Positions 20,597 to 30,339 are shown, counted from the stretch's first letter. The stretch is 41,814 nucleotides of DNA from Actinomycetota bacterium (GCA_019348355.1 JAHWJP010000008.1:1-41814), one strand, 5' to 3'. The notes: a model not told the origin generated them from the sequence alone. Numbers and translations: made by a program.

Positions 20597-21857
20597 GGCG
20601 GCTTGTCACCCCGCAATCGCTCCTGCTCGACGGTTGCCTCGAGGTCGCGCAGCCGGGCGAGCCCGGCCAGCGGCTGCCGCATCCGAGAGTTGTCGCGCAG
20701 GGCCTCGGCGTTGCGGTCGAGGAAAGCCCAATAGCCAGCCGTGTAAGGGCAGGCGGTGGGACCGACCCTGACCTTCGGGTCGTACGCGCAATTCCCGCAG
20801 TAGTCGCTCATCCGGTTGAGGTACGCGCCGCCGGCGGCGTACGGCTTGGTGGCCATCAGTCCGCCGTCCGCGTGCTGGCTCATGCCCGTGACGTTGGGCA
20901 GCATCACCCAGTCGTAGCCGTCGACGAACGCCTCGTGGAACCAGGCGGTGAGCTGCGCCGGATCCCAGCCCCGCTGCAGCGCGTAGTTGCCGAGCACCAT
21001 CAGCCGCGGGATGTGGTGCACCCAGCCCGCTCGCGAAGATCGCGCAGGACCGATGACAGGCAGTTCGCGACGACCTCTCCGCCCGCGTCGAGATCGCGAA
21101 ACCACGTCGGCAAATTTCCGCCCGTGAACAGGGCGTTGCCGAAGCGATAGTCGTCGGGGACGTGCCAGTAGATCGACCAGATGTACTCCCGCCAGCCGAT
21201 CACCTGCCGGACGTAGCCCTCGACCGACGACAGCGGGGCTGCCCCGTCGCGGTAGGCGGCTTCAGCGGCGTGCACGCACTCCAACGGGTGCAGCAGCCCG
21301 AGGTTGAGGGCGGGCGACAGCGCGCTGTGCGCCATCCAGGGGTCGGCGCCGAGCATGGCGTCCTCGGTCGGCCCGAAGTGCGGGAACCGGTGCTCGACGA
21401 AGTGGGCGAGTGCCGTCAACGCCTGGGTGCGGGTCGCCGGCGCCCAACGCGGTGCATCTTCCCCGACGAAGCTGACCCGGCCGTCACGTTCCCAGCGATC
21501 CAGGTCGGCACGGACCTCGGCGTCGATGTCGTCCTCGTCCGGGAGCCAGGGCCCGGTCAACCCCAAAATGGTGGTCCGCGGGGGCGGTTCGCGATTGTCG
21601 TGATCGAAGTTCCAGCGCCCGCCGACGGGGTCGGTTCCCTCCATGAGCAGGTCGTGCCGGGTCCGTTGCCAGCGGTAGAAGTCCTCCATCAGCAGCCGCC
21701 GCCGTCCGTCGGCCCAGTCGGCAAAGTCCTCCCGGCTGGCGGCGAAGCCGCGGGGCGGCAGAACCGGCAGACCACGGGCGCGTACGAACCGGTCGGCCGC
21801 CCAGGATGTGGTGCCCGCTTGACCTGGCCCCTGGGGCCAGATGTGGAGTGTGGTCAT
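20593..21857 (-). pseudogene. FeS-type cryptochrome/photolyase, frameshifted and N-terminally truncated
   Basis: Frame 1 (21000..21923 track ORF): MEDFYRWQRTRHDLLMEGTDPVGGRWNFDHDNREPPP ... ANCLSSVLRDLRER. Frame 2 (20593..21105 track ORF): GWVHHIPRLMVLGNYALQRG...WVMLPNVTGMSQHADGG...SDYCGNCAYDP...ACPYTAGYW. One extra C in the CCC run at 21026-21028 would fuse them. The N-terminal Rossmann/antenna domain is missing. Confidence 0.8.
21824..21840. promoter_or_regulatory. Perfect 17-bp palindrome CTGGCCCCTGGGGCCAG upstream of Cys-rich ORF
   Basis: 8-bp perfect arms around a single T, 43 nt upstream of ATG 21884, overlapping a TTGACC (-35-like) hexamer at 21819-21824. Confidence 0.45.
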
Positions 21858-21883
21858 GACCCGATCCCGGAGGGAGGTGACAC

Positions 21884-22027
21884 ATGACCACCACACAGCC
21901 CGAGGAGACCAAGGACGAGGCATGCGAGTGCGGATGCGCTTGCTGCGCAGCGCCGTCGAGCGACGAGCAGCAGCAGGCTCAGACCGATGAGGCCGCCGCC
22001 GCCTGCAACTGCGGCTGCGGCAAGTGA
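21884..22027 (+). CDS. Small cysteine-rich (metallothionein-like) protein, 47 aa
   Basis: Manual translation MTTTQPEETKDEACECGCACCAAPSSDEQQQAQTDEAAAACNCGCGK*; 8 Cys; strong SD GGAGGGAGGTGA at 21869-21880; terminator directly downstream. Absent from the supplied ORF track because of its length. Confidence 0.78.
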   Translation: MTTTQPEETKDEACECGCACCAAPSSDEQQQAQTDEAAAACNCGCGK

Positions 22028-22030
22028 ATC

Positions 22031-22075
22031 GTGCTCGGTGGCCGGCATTCCTCCAAGACTCCGGCCACCGAGCAC
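22031..22075. terminator. Strong (bidirectional) terminator hairpin
   Basis: Perfect 15-bp arms GTGCTCGGTGGCCGG / CCGGCCACCGAGCAC with 15-nt loop, followed by CTCTT; lies between convergent genes. Confidence 0.85.
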
Positions 22076-22082
22076 CTCTTGA

Positions 22083-23696
22083 TCAGGCCTTGAAACGCAG
22101 TGCCTTCCGCACCCAGTCGAGCGTCTGGTCGGCCCAGCCGAGGATGTCCAGTGTCGACCTCAGTAGCTGCGGCGGGTGCCGGACGAGAGTGTCCCGCAAG
22201 AGCAGACGCTCGAAGTCGACGGAGACCGGATCGGTGCGCAGGGCGCCGCTGCCCTGCAGGAACTCCACGCCGGCGAGCCGCATGATGTTGACCATCTCCT
22301 GCGCGATCATCCCGTAGCAGATGGTGGTCGGGTGCACACCGTCGAGCGAGAACAGCCCGCCGGTCGCCCGCCCGCCCTTGCCGTCGCCGGTCAGGAACCG
22401 CGAATCGGGTACGGGGTCCAGCGCGGCCAGCGACGGCGGCAGCGGATAGGGCGTCCACCACGAGGGGCGGGCGTTCGGGTCGTCGATGTAGCGGCGGGAG
22501 GCGAGCCGGTCCAGCAGCCCGGCGATGTCGAGCAGGTACCAGTCGCGGCCTGCTTCGCGGCCCTGCCGCACGTGTCCCTCGATCGCCTCGTTGTAGAGGT
22601 CGATGGCCGCGTCGACCGCTTGTGCCTCTGCGCCGGTGATGTGCTCGTCCTGTGCCGGGTTGAACGCCGACGCCGCGATCCAGGGGCGGCTGTAGTAGGG
22701 GAAGTAGGGCGAACCCGGCGTGGTCTTGCTGCCGAGGCCTCGGGCCACCGGCGCGATGGTCACGTGTGGCACGGTGCACCAGATGACGTGGCGGGCGTTC
22801 ACCGGCTCGACGGCCCGGACCAACTCGGCGTACTCGATCCGGAAGTGCTCGGGCTGCCAGACGGTGTAGGCGTTCTTGGCGGTCAGGTCCTGGAAGTCCT
22901 CGCCGCTCCAGGCGACCTTCAGCCTGGTCACGCTGCCCAGACAGTTGTTGGCGCCGAGGAACACGATGAGCGTCTCGATGCCGGGCTCGCCTGCGGCTGC
23001 GCCCTGCTCGCCGAGTGCCTTCGCCGCGTCGAGCAGGGTCTGCTGGCTGGTCGACGTCGACCAGTGCGGATAGACGTGCAGCGCGGCGCGCTGGACGTGG
23101 TTCTCGACGACCTGGGAGAGCAGATCGTCCTTGGGCGTCGCGACGGCCGCCTCGCAGCCGGCAGCGGTCGAGCTGAGGGCGTCGCGCAGATCCCACCCGT
23201 AGACCGCGAGTGCGTGGTTGTAGGCACGGACGACTGGAGCGACCCGACCCGGACCGCGCTCCCAGTAGTCCTCGACGCCGTCCATCCACGACCGCGCCCG
23301 GAACAGCGCGAGCGGCAGCTCCCACGGGCTCAGGTCGCGGCCGTACCGCTCCTCGAGCTCGCGCAGCAGGAACTCCAGGTTCAGCGGCAGCCCGCCGCCG
23401 GGCCCGCCGTACCGCGGGTAGCGGTAGGAGTCCGACCAGCCCAACTCGTGGGCGATGATCGCCGGGTAGGACAGGTCGGTGGCGAACACGGCCCCGCTCT
23501 GGAAGCCGTGGGTGAGCGAGTCGCCGAGAGCCACCAGTCGGTGCGGCGGGGTGGTCGTGCGTACGGGGCGGTCCACCTCGACGCCGAGCGTCGGGTCGAA
23601 GACCGGCGTCCGGCCCTCGCGGTCCAGCTGCTCGCGCACCTCCTCCGGGAGCCCAGGTGCGAGTCGCGCGTGCGTCCCGTGCGGTGTGTCAGCCAT
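22083..23696 (-). CDS. SGNH/GDSL-family hydrolase
   Basis: RLVALGDSLTHGFQSGAVF (GDSL block), FLGANNCLG (GxN block), C-terminal DGVHPTTICYGMIAQEM (DxxH). Start ATG 23696 preferred over the longer track ORF. Confidence 0.85.
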   Translation of the reverse strand: MADTPHGTHARLAPGLPEEVREQLDREGRTPVFDPTLGVEVDRPVRTTTPPHRLVALGDSLTHGFQSGAVFATDLSYPAIIAHELGWSDSYRYPRYGGPGGGLPLNLEFLLRELEERYGRDLSPWELPLALFRARSWMDGVEDYWERGPGRVAPVVRAYNHALAVYGWDLRDALSSTAAGCEAAVATPKDDLLSQVVENHVQRAALHVYPHWSTSTSQQTLLDAAKALGEQGAAAGEPGIETLIVFLGANNCLGSVTRLKVAWSGEDFQDLTAKNAYTVWQPEHFRIEYAELVRAVEPVNARHVIWCTVPHVTIAPVARGLGSKTTPGSPYFPYYSRPWIAASAFNPAQDEHITGAEAQAVDAAIDLYNEAIEGHVRQGREAGRDWYLLDIAGLLDRLASRRYIDDPNARPSWWTPYPLPPSLAALDPVPDSRFLTGDGKGGRATGGLFSLDGVHPTTICYGMIAQEMVNIMRLAGVEFLQGSGALRTDPVSVDFERLLLRDTLVRHPPQLLRSTLDILGWADQTLDWVRKALRFKA

Positions 23697-23837
23697 GTCG
23701 CCCCCCTGACGGCGCACCCCCCCGGCCCGCCTGGCACCTGAGCGTCCTCCGATGACGTCGCGCGCGTCAACCTCAGCGCCCTCGGACTAGGCTTCGACAA
23801 CCGCTTCCGACCGCCCACCTCGAAGTACTGGGGCCGC

Positions 23838-25403
23838 ATGTTCGACACGCTGTCCGACCGGCTCGACAAGGTCTTCACCTCCCTGCGGGGCAAGGGCCGA
23901 CTGTCCGACGCCGACATCGACGCCACCGCCCGCGAGATCCGCATCGCCCTGCTCGAGGCCGATGTGGCGCTGCCCGTCGTCAAGGCCTTCATCACCGCCG
24001 TGAAGGAGCGCGCGCGTGGCGTGGAGGTCAGCCAGGCGCTGAACCCGGCCCAGCAGGTCGTCAAGATCGTCAACGAAGAGCTGATCGGGATCCTCGGGGG
24101 CCAGACCCGGCTGATCCGCTACGCCAAGACGGCGCCGACGGTGATCATGCTGGCCGGCCTGCAGGGGGCCGGCAAGACGACGCTCGCCGGCAAGCTCGCC
24201 AAGCACCTCAAGGCCCAGGGCCACGCCCCGCTCCTGGTGGCCTGCGACCTTCAGCGCCCCAACGCCGTCCAGCAGCTGCAGGTGGTCGGTGCCCAGGCGG
24301 GGACCGACGTCTACGCGCCCTATCCGGGCAGCGGGGTCGGCGACCCGGTCGACGCGGCGCGCACGGCCCTCGAGCATGCCCGGCGGATGAACTACGACGT
24401 CGTCGTCGTGGACACCGCGGGCCGGCTCGGGATCGATGCCGAGCTCATGCAGCAGGCCGCCGACATCCGCGACGCCGTCCAGCCCGATGAGGTGCTGTTC
24501 GTGGTCGACGCGATGATCGGCCAGGACGCCGTGGTCACCGCCCAGGCGTTCCAGGACGGTGTCGGCTTCACCGGTGTGGTGCTCACCAAGCTCGACGGTG
24601 ACGCCCGCGGTGGCGCCGCGCTGTCGGTGCGGCACCTGACCGGCCAGCCGATCCTGTTCGCCTCGACCGGTGAGAAGCTCGGCGACTTCGACGTCTTCCA
24701 CCCCGAGCGGATGGCCTCCCGCATCCTCGGCATGGGCGACATGCTCACCCTGATCGAGCAGGCCGAGCGGCACTTCGACGCCGACGAAGCCGAGCGGATG
24801 GCCGGCAAGCTGGCCAGTGGCGAGAGCTTCGACCTCGAGGACTTCCTCGAGCAGATGATGCAGGTCAAGAAGATGGGCTCGCTGACGAGCCTGCTCGGGA
24901 TGCTGCCCGGCATGGGCCAGATGAAGGATGCGCTCGCGCAGATCGACGACAAGGACCTCGACCGCATCGCCGCGATCATCCGCTCGATGACGCCGCAGGA
25001 GCGGCGTACGCCCAAGATCCTCAACGGTTCGCGCCGCTCCCGGATCGCCAAGGGGTCCGGCGTCACGGTGACCGAGGTCAACAACCTCGTCGACCGCTTC
25101 TACGACGCGCAGAAGATGATGAAGCAGATGGGCGGCATGGCCGGGATCCCCGGCCTGCCGGGCATGGGCCGCAAGCAACGGTCGGCCAAGAAGCAGCAGG
25201 GGAAGAAGGGCAAGAAGGGTCCGGGCCGGGCCGGAGGCGGTCCCAGCTCGGCCGGTTCGCCCAAGGTGCCGGCCCAGCCGAAGGCACTGCCTCAGGGGAT
25301 GCCTCAACTGCCGCAAGGCTTCCCCCAACTGCCCCCGGGCTTCCCGCCGGCTCCCGGCGAGGATCTGCCCCCTGACCCGTTCGGACTGCGCCGCCCCCGC
25401 TAG
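23838..25403 (+). CDS. ffh: Signal recognition particle protein Ffh
   Basis: MFDTLSDRLDKVFTSLRGKGRL; MLAGLQGAGKTTLAGKLAKHL; DTAGRLGID; TKLDGDARGGAALS; M domain MKQMGGMAGIPGLPGMG. Confidence 0.97.
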   Translation: MFDTLSDRLDKVFTSLRGKGRLSDADIDATAREIRIALLEADVALPVVKAFITAVKERARGVEVSQALNPAQQVVKIVNEELIGILGGQTRLIRYAKTAPTVIMLAGLQGAGKTTLAGKLAKHLKAQGHAPLLVACDLQRPNAVQQLQVVGAQAGTDVYAPYPGSGVGDPVDAARTALEHARRMNYDVVVVDTAGRLGIDAELMQQAADIRDAVQPDEVLFVVDAMIGQDAVVTAQAFQDGVGFTGVVLTKLDGDARGGAALSVRHLTGQPILFASTGEKLGDFDVFHPERMASRILGMGDMLTLIEQAERHFDADEAERMAGKLASGESFDLEDFLEQMMQVKKMGSLTSLLGMLPGMGQMKDALAQIDDKDLDRIAAIIRSMTPQERRTPKILNGSRRSRIAKGSGVTVTEVNNLVDRFYDAQKMMKQMGGMAGIPGLPGMGRKQRSAKKQQGKKGKKGPGRAGGGPSSAGSPKVPAQPKALPQGMPQLPQGFPQLPPGFPPAPGEDLPPDPFGLRRPR

Positions 25404-25544
25404 CGTCTGGCAGACTGTCGGGCGAGCTACCGCTGTACGACGGCCCTCTACCCGACGTCGGCGTGTCCGCAGAACGTGTCCGGCCGCGCATCCCCACGCG
25501 CAGCGCCGGGTGCCACCCATCACACGACCGGAGTACCAGCGCCA

Positions 25545-26117
25545 GTGGCAGTCAAGATCAAGCTCATGCGCCTCGGCAAGATGCGCGCGCCCTACTACCG
25601 CATCGTCGTCGCGGACGCCCGCACCAAGCGTGAGGGGCGCGTCATCGAGACGATCGGCAAGTACCACCCCAAGGAGGATCCCTCCTTCATCGAGGTCAAC
25701 GGCGACCGCGCGGCCTACTGGCTCGGCGTCGGCGCGCAGCCGACCGAGCCGGTCGCGGCGATCCTGAAGGTCACCGGCGACTGGCAGAAGTTCCAGGGCC
25801 TGCCGGCCCCGCCGCCCATGCTGGTGGCCGAGCCCAAGGTGGACAAGCGGGTGGTCTTCGAGGCCGCGGCGCGCGAGAGCCTCGGCGGTAGCGGCGACGC
25901 CACGACGCCGAAGAAGAAGGCCGCTCCCAAGACGGTCGCGAGCGACGACACGGCTCCGGCCGGGCACGCAGCCGCGCCGGCCGACGCGACCGCCACGCCA
26001 CCGCCGCCTGCCGCGGAGGTTCCGGCGGCCGGCACCCCGGCTGCGGAGACGCCCCCCGCCGAGACGCCGGCTGCCGTGACAGACGCGCCCGCCGACACCG
26101 CCGCCGAGAAGGTCTAG
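25545..26117 (+). CDS. rpsP: 30S ribosomal protein S16 with long Ala/Pro-rich C-terminal extension
   Basis: [50 protein letters not shown] 25545. Confidence 0.96.
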   Translation: MAVKIKLMRLGKMRAPYYRIVVADARTKREGRVIETIGKYHPKEDPSFIEVNGDRAAYWLGVGAQPTEPVAAILKVTGDWQKFQGLPAPPPMLVAEPKVDKRVVFEAAARESLGGSGDATTPKKKAAPKTVASDDTAPAGHAAAPADATATPPPPAAEVPAAGTPAAETPPAETPAAVTDAPADTAAEKV

Positions 26118-26120
26118 CCG

Positions 26121-26357
26121 GTGCTCGAGAACGCCCTCGAGCACCTCGTCAAGGGCATCGTCGACAACCCCGACGACGTCGAGGTCGAGCTGGTGACCGG
26201 CCGCCGCGGCCGTACGCTCGAAGTGCGGGTCAACCCCGAGGACCTCGGCAAGGTCATCGGGCGCAACGGCCGCACCGCCAAGGCACTGCGCACCGTCATG
26301 ACCGCGCTGGGCGGGCGGGGCCTGCGGGTGGACGTCGTCGACACCGACGCCGTCTAG
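26121..26357 (+). CDS. khpA: KH-domain RNA-binding protein KhpA
   Basis: 78 aa; VNPEDLGKVIGRNGRTAKALRTVM KH motif; between rpsP and rimM. Confidence 0.93.
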   Translation: MLENALEHLVKGIVDNPDDVEVELVTGRRGRTLEVRVNPEDLGKVIGRNGRTAKALRTVMTALGGRGLRVDVVDTDAV

Positions 26358-26367
26358 CGCTCATCTG

Positions 26368-26913
26368 GTGGCCGAGCCGGACCTGCTCGTCGTCGGGCGC
26401 ATCGGCAAGCCGCAGGGGATCAAGGGCGAAGTGACTGTCGAGGTCCGCACCGACGACCCCGACGCCCGCTTCGCCGTCGGCGCCGTCCTGCTCACCGACC
26501 CGCCCGAGCGAGGACCGCTGACCGTCGCCAGCGCCCGGCTCCAGAACGGCCGGCTGATGGTCGGCTTCGAAGGGGTCGCGGACCGCAACGCCGCCGAGCT
26601 GCTGCGCCAGACGCTGCTGCAGGTCGACGCCGCGACGCTGCCGCCGCCCGAGGACGAGGACGAGTTCCACGACCACGTCCTTCGCGGCATGGCCGTCGAC
26701 CTGCTCGGCCACGGGCGGTGGGGGGAGGTCGTCGACGTCCTTCACCTGCCGCACGGCGACGTGCTGGCCCTGCGCCGCCACGACAACGGCGCGGAGGTGC
26801 TCGTGCCGTTCGTTCAGGCGATGGTGCCGCGGGTCGACGTCGCGGCGCGCACGCTCGTCATCGACCCGCCCGAGGGGCTGCTCGAGCTCTCGGACAGCGC
26901 CCCGGAGCAGTAG
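26368..26913 (+). CDS. rimM: Ribosome maturation factor RimM
   Basis: [30 protein letters not shown]; synteny. Confidence 0.95.
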   Translation: MAEPDLLVVGRIGKPQGIKGEVTVEVRTDDPDARFAVGAVLLTDPPERGPLTVASARLQNGRLMVGFEGVADRNAAELLRQTLLQVDAATLPPPEDEDEFHDHVLRGMAVDLLGHGRWGEVVDVLHLPHGDVLALRRHDNGAEVLVPFVQAMVPRVDVAARTLVIDPPEGLLELSDSAPEQ

Positions 26914-27680
26914 TGCTCGTCGACGTCGTCACGATCTTCCCGGACTACCTGGCGCCGCTGTCGGTCTCGCTGCTCGGCAAGGCCCGCGAGCGGGGTCTGC
27001 TCGACGTACGGATCCACGACCTGCGCACCTGGACCAGCGATGTCCACCGCACCGTCGACGACGCGCCGTACGGCGGGGGGCCTGGCATGGTCATGACGCC
27101 GGGACCGTGGGGGGAGGCGCTCGATGCGGTGCTCGCGGCGGGCGGCCCGGCCGAGCAGCCGGTGCTGATCGTGCCGTCACCGAGCGGCCGGCCGTTCAGG
27201 CAGGCGCTCGCCGCCGGGCTCGCCGCCGAGCCGTGGCTGGTCTTCGCCTGCGGGCGCTACGAGGGGATCGACGCGCGGGTGCTGGTCGACGCGGCCGAGC
27301 GGTTCCGGGTGGTGGAGGTGAGCCTCGGCGACTACGTGCTCGCGGGCGGTGAGGTGGCGGTGCTGGTCATCGTCGAGGCGGTCGCCCGGCTGCTGCCCGG
27401 TGTGCTCGGCAACGCCGCCTCGCACCGCGACGACTCCTTCGCGCCCGGCGAGATGGAGGGCCTGCTCGAAGGCCCGGTCTACACCCGCCCGCCGGTGTGG
27501 CGCGGCCTCGAGGTTCCGGCGGTGCTCCAGTCCGGGGACCACGCCCGCATCGCCCGGTGGCGCCGGGAACAGGCCGTCGAGCGTACGGCGGCGCGCCGCC
27601 CCGACCTGCTGGCCGGGCCGACTGACACCGGCAAGCCGGACCAGGTCGCGCCTCGCCCACCGGGCGCTGTGGCAGAGTAG
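26913..27680 (+). CDS. trmD: tRNA (guanine-N1)-methyltransferase
   Basis: [81 protein letters not shown] overlaps the rimM stop. Confidence 0.97.
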   Translation: MLVDVVTIFPDYLAPLSVSLLGKARERGLLDVRIHDLRTWTSDVHRTVDDAPYGGGPGMVMTPGPWGEALDAVLAAGGPAEQPVLIVPSPSGRPFRQALAAGLAAEPWLVFACGRYEGIDARVLVDAAERFRVVEVSLGDYVLAGGEVAVLVIVEAVARLLPGVLGNAASHRDDSFAPGEMEGLLEGPVYTRPPVWRGLEVPAVLQSGDHARIARWRREQAVERTAARRPDLLAGPTDTGKPDQVAPRPPGAVAE

Positions 27681-27776
27681 AGGGCTGCTGCGCCGTCCTC
27701 GAGGACAGGCGCCAGACCCCACCAGCCCGGCGGCGCGTGCGCGTGCGCCCCGCCGCACGAGGAAGCGACGCACCCG

Positions 27777-28217
27777 ATGCACATCCTGGACGATCTCGAC
27801 GCCGCGCAGCTGCGCAACGACGTCCCTGACTTCCGTCCGGGCGACACGCTCGACGTCGGCGTCCGGGTCGTGGAAGGCAACCGGCGGCGCGTGCAGCACT
27901 TCCAGGGCGTGGTCATCCGCCGGCAGGGCGGCGGCAACCGCGAGACCTTCACCGTCCGCAAGGTGAGCTTCGGCGTCGGGGTCGAGCGCACCTTCCCGGT
28001 GCACACGCCGGTGATCGAGTCGATCAAAGTCGTCACCCACGGCGATGTGCGGCGCGCCAAGCTCTACTACCTGCGCGAGCTGCGCGGCAAGAAGGCCAAG
28101 ATCAAGGAGAAGCGCTTCTCGGTGCCTGCCAAGGTGGCCGCGACGACCGCGCCTGCCAAGCCTGCCGCCACCCCGGCTCCGCCGACCGCCGCACCGTCCG
28201 CTCCCGCCGAGGCCTGA
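27777..28217 (+). CDS. rplS: 50S ribosomal protein L19 with Ala/Pro-rich C-terminal tail
   Basis: [65 protein letters not shown]. Confidence 0.97.
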   Translation: MHILDDLDAAQLRNDVPDFRPGDTLDVGVRVVEGNRRRVQHFQGVVIRRQGGGNRETFTVRKVSFGVGVERTFPVHTPVIESIKVVTHGDVRRAKLYYLRELRGKKAKIKEKRFSVPAKVAATTAPAKPAATPAPPTAAPSAPAEA

Positions 28218-28258
28218 GTCGGCACGATCGGCGGCCCCGCTCCGTTAGGGTTCGCGAA

Positions 28259-29185
28259 ATGAGCAGCGACGAGCGCGCCACGGGCACAACGCAGTCTCCG
28301 GCTGCTCCGGGAGCAGCTGGCGGGTCACCGCCGGAGACCGGCTCGGGCAAGCGCGGCAGGCACGGCAAGGGCGAACCGGCCAAGAAGGGCAGCTTCTTCA
28401 AGGAGCTGCCGTTCCTCGTGCTCATCGCCCTCGGCCTCGCGCTGCTGATCAAAGCCTTCCTCCTGCAGGCCTTCTACATCCCGTCGGGCTCGATGGAGGA
28501 GACCCTCGCCATCCGCGACCGGGTGTTCGTCAACAAGCTCGTCTACGACTTCCGCGACATCCACCGCGGCGAGATCGTGGTGTTCAACGGGCTGGACTCC
28601 TTCACCCCCGAGACCCAGATCGCCGAGCCGACGAACGGCGTCCAGCGGGTGCTGCGGGCCGTCACCAGCGCCATCGGCGTCGGGGCGCCGGGGGAGAAGG
28701 ACTTCATCAAGCGGGTCATCGGCGTCCCGGGCGATCGGGTGGCCTGCTGCTCGAACGGCAAGGTCACCGTGCAACCCGAGGGCGCCGAGCGGCCGGTCGA
28801 GCTCGACGAGCCCTACCTGTTCGAGGACAACCAGCTGCCTTTCTGCGCCGCCGGGACGGGCGAGACGAGCTGCCCGACCGGGTCAGAGGGGGTGCTCGTC
28901 CCACCGGGGCGGCTGTGGGTCATGGGTGACCACCGCGGCGCGTCGAGCGACTCCCGCTCCCACATCGACGATCCGAACTCCGGAACGGTCCCGCAGGACA
29001 AGGTGATCGGCCGGGCCTTCGTCATCGTCTGGCCGGTGTCGAACGCCGACATCCTGTCGGTGCCGGAGATCTTCGACGGCAAGCTCGCCGCGCTGCCGGC
29101 GGCCGCGGCGGTCACCACGCCGTACGCCCTCGGTGTGGTCGGCGCCCTGCCGCTCGTGGCGCTGCGGCGTCGTCTTCGCCGCTAG
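28259..29185 (+). CDS. lepB: Signal peptidase I
   Basis: FYIPSGSMEETL (catalytic Ser), KRVIGVPGDRV (catalytic Lys), VMGDHRGASSDSR. Confidence 0.95.
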   Translation: MSSDERATGTTQSPAAPGAAGGSPPETGSGKRGRHGKGEPAKKGSFFKELPFLVLIALGLALLIKAFLLQAFYIPSGSMEETLAIRDRVFVNKLVYDFRDIHRGEIVVFNGLDSFTPETQIAEPTNGVQRVLRAVTSAIGVGAPGEKDFIKRVIGVPGDRVACCSNGKVTVQPEGAERPVELDEPYLFEDNQLPFCAAGTGETSCPTGSEGVLVPPGRLWVMGDHRGASSDSRSHIDDPNSGTVPQDKVIGRAFVIVWPVSNADILSVPEIFDGKLAALPAAAAVTTPYALGVVGALPLVALRRRLRR

Positions 29186-29215
29186 CTGCGCCAGGGCTCG
29201 TACGCTGGCTCGGCC

Positions 29216-29671
29216 ATGACGATCCCCCTTCAGCGCCGGGCCGCCCGGGTGCTGCTCGTGGACGCCGCCGGGCGGGTGCTGCTGTTCCTGGGCTGCGACC
29301 CTGACGACCGGGTCGCCGGCACCTGGTGGTTCACCCCCGGGGGCGGGCTCGAACCCGGCGAGAGTGCGCGCGAGGGCGCTGTCCGCGAGGTCTGCGAGGA
29401 GACCGCACTGGTCCTTCGCCCCGACGATCTCGGTGACGTGGTGCTCGAACGTGACGCCGCCTTCACCCTCGCGGGCGTCGACTACGCGCAGTCCGAGCAG
29501 TTCTTCCTGGCCCGCATCGATGCGCACGACGTCGACACTGCCGGCTTCTCCGACTTCGAGCGGCGGTTCGTCCTGGACCACCGCTGGTGGACCGTCGAGC
29601 AGCTGCGCTCGACGACCGAGACCGTCTACCCGGAGGGCCTCGCCGAGCTCGTCCGCCGGCTCACGACATGA
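29216..29671 (+). CDS. NUDIX hydrolase
   Basis: Nudix box GGGLEPGESAREGAVREVCEETAL. Confidence 0.92.
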   Translation: MTIPLQRRAARVLLVDAAGRVLLFLGCDPDDRVAGTWWFTPGGGLEPGESAREGAVREVCEETALVLRPDDLGDVVLERDAAFTLAGVDYAQSEQFFLARIDAHDVDTAGFSDFERRFVLDHRWWTVEQLRSTTETVYPEGLAELVRRLTT

Positions 29672-30339
29672 GGGCGCCCCGACCCGTCGTGCGGTCCGAG
29701 AACGGCCTGTGGGCGCTCGAGCGGGTGCTGCAGCGAAGTGGTTTCCCGCACGTCGCCGGCGCCGACGAGGCGGGCCGGGGCGCGTGCGCCGGTCCGCTCG
29801 TGGTCGCCGCCGTGGTCCTGCCGGCGGGCCGGCGGGGTGAGGTCCCCGGGCTCGCCGACTCCAAGCTGCTGACCGCGGCCGCCCGGGAGGCGGCCTACGA
29901 CGAGGTGGTGCGCCGGGCGCTGTGCTGGTCGGTGGTCGTCGTCCCGTCCGCCGAGGTCGACCGCTGCGGCCTGCACGTCATGAACGTCCGGGCGATGCGT
30001 CAGGCGGTCTGTCGGCTGGCGCCCAGCCCGTCGTACGTCCTGACCGACGGTTTCCCGATCGGCGGGATGCCGGCACCGGCGCTCGCGGTCTGGAAGGGCG
30101 ACCGGGTCGCGGCCTGTGTCGCGGCCGCGTCGGTCGTCGCCAAGGTCACCCGCGACCGGCTGATGCGGGAGTTGCACGAGTGCTGGCCGGAGTACGACTT
30201 CGCCCAGCACAAGGGCTACATCACGCCCGAGCACACCGCCGCGCTCGCCGAGCACGGCCCCTGCCCGCAGCACCGCTTCTCCTACGTCAATGTCCGGGCC
30301 TGCATGCGGCAGACTGAGTCGATGCAGGTTCCCGCATGA
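29668..30339 (+). CDS. rnhB: Ribonuclease HII
   Basis: VAGADEAGRGACAGPLVVAAVVLP; DSKLLTAAAREAAYDEV; ASVVAKVTRDRLM; start overlaps NUDIX stop. Confidence 0.96.
   Translation: MRAPRPVVRSENGLWALERVLQRSGFPHVAGADEAGRGACAGPLVVAAVVLPAGRRGEVPGLADSKLLTAAAREAAYDEVVRRALCWSVVVVPSAEVDRCGLHVMNVRAMRQAVCRLAPSPSYVLTDGFPIGGMPAPALAVWKGDRVAACVAAASVVAKVTRDRLMRELHECWPEYDFAQHKGYITPEHTAALAEHGPCPQHRFSYVNVRACMRQTESMQVPA

Noticed and set aside
22176-23741. 521-aa plus-strand ORF opposite the SGNH hydrolase
   Set aside because: Antisense shadow; the minus-strand frame carries GDSL and DGVH motifs.
23787-26144. 785-aa minus-strand ORF opposite ffh/rpsP
   Set aside because: Antisense shadow of ffh and rpsP; no domain signature.
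27681-27776. Structured leader upstream of rplS
   Set aside because: A GC-rich hairpin is possible, but with this base composition it cannot be separated from background by eye.
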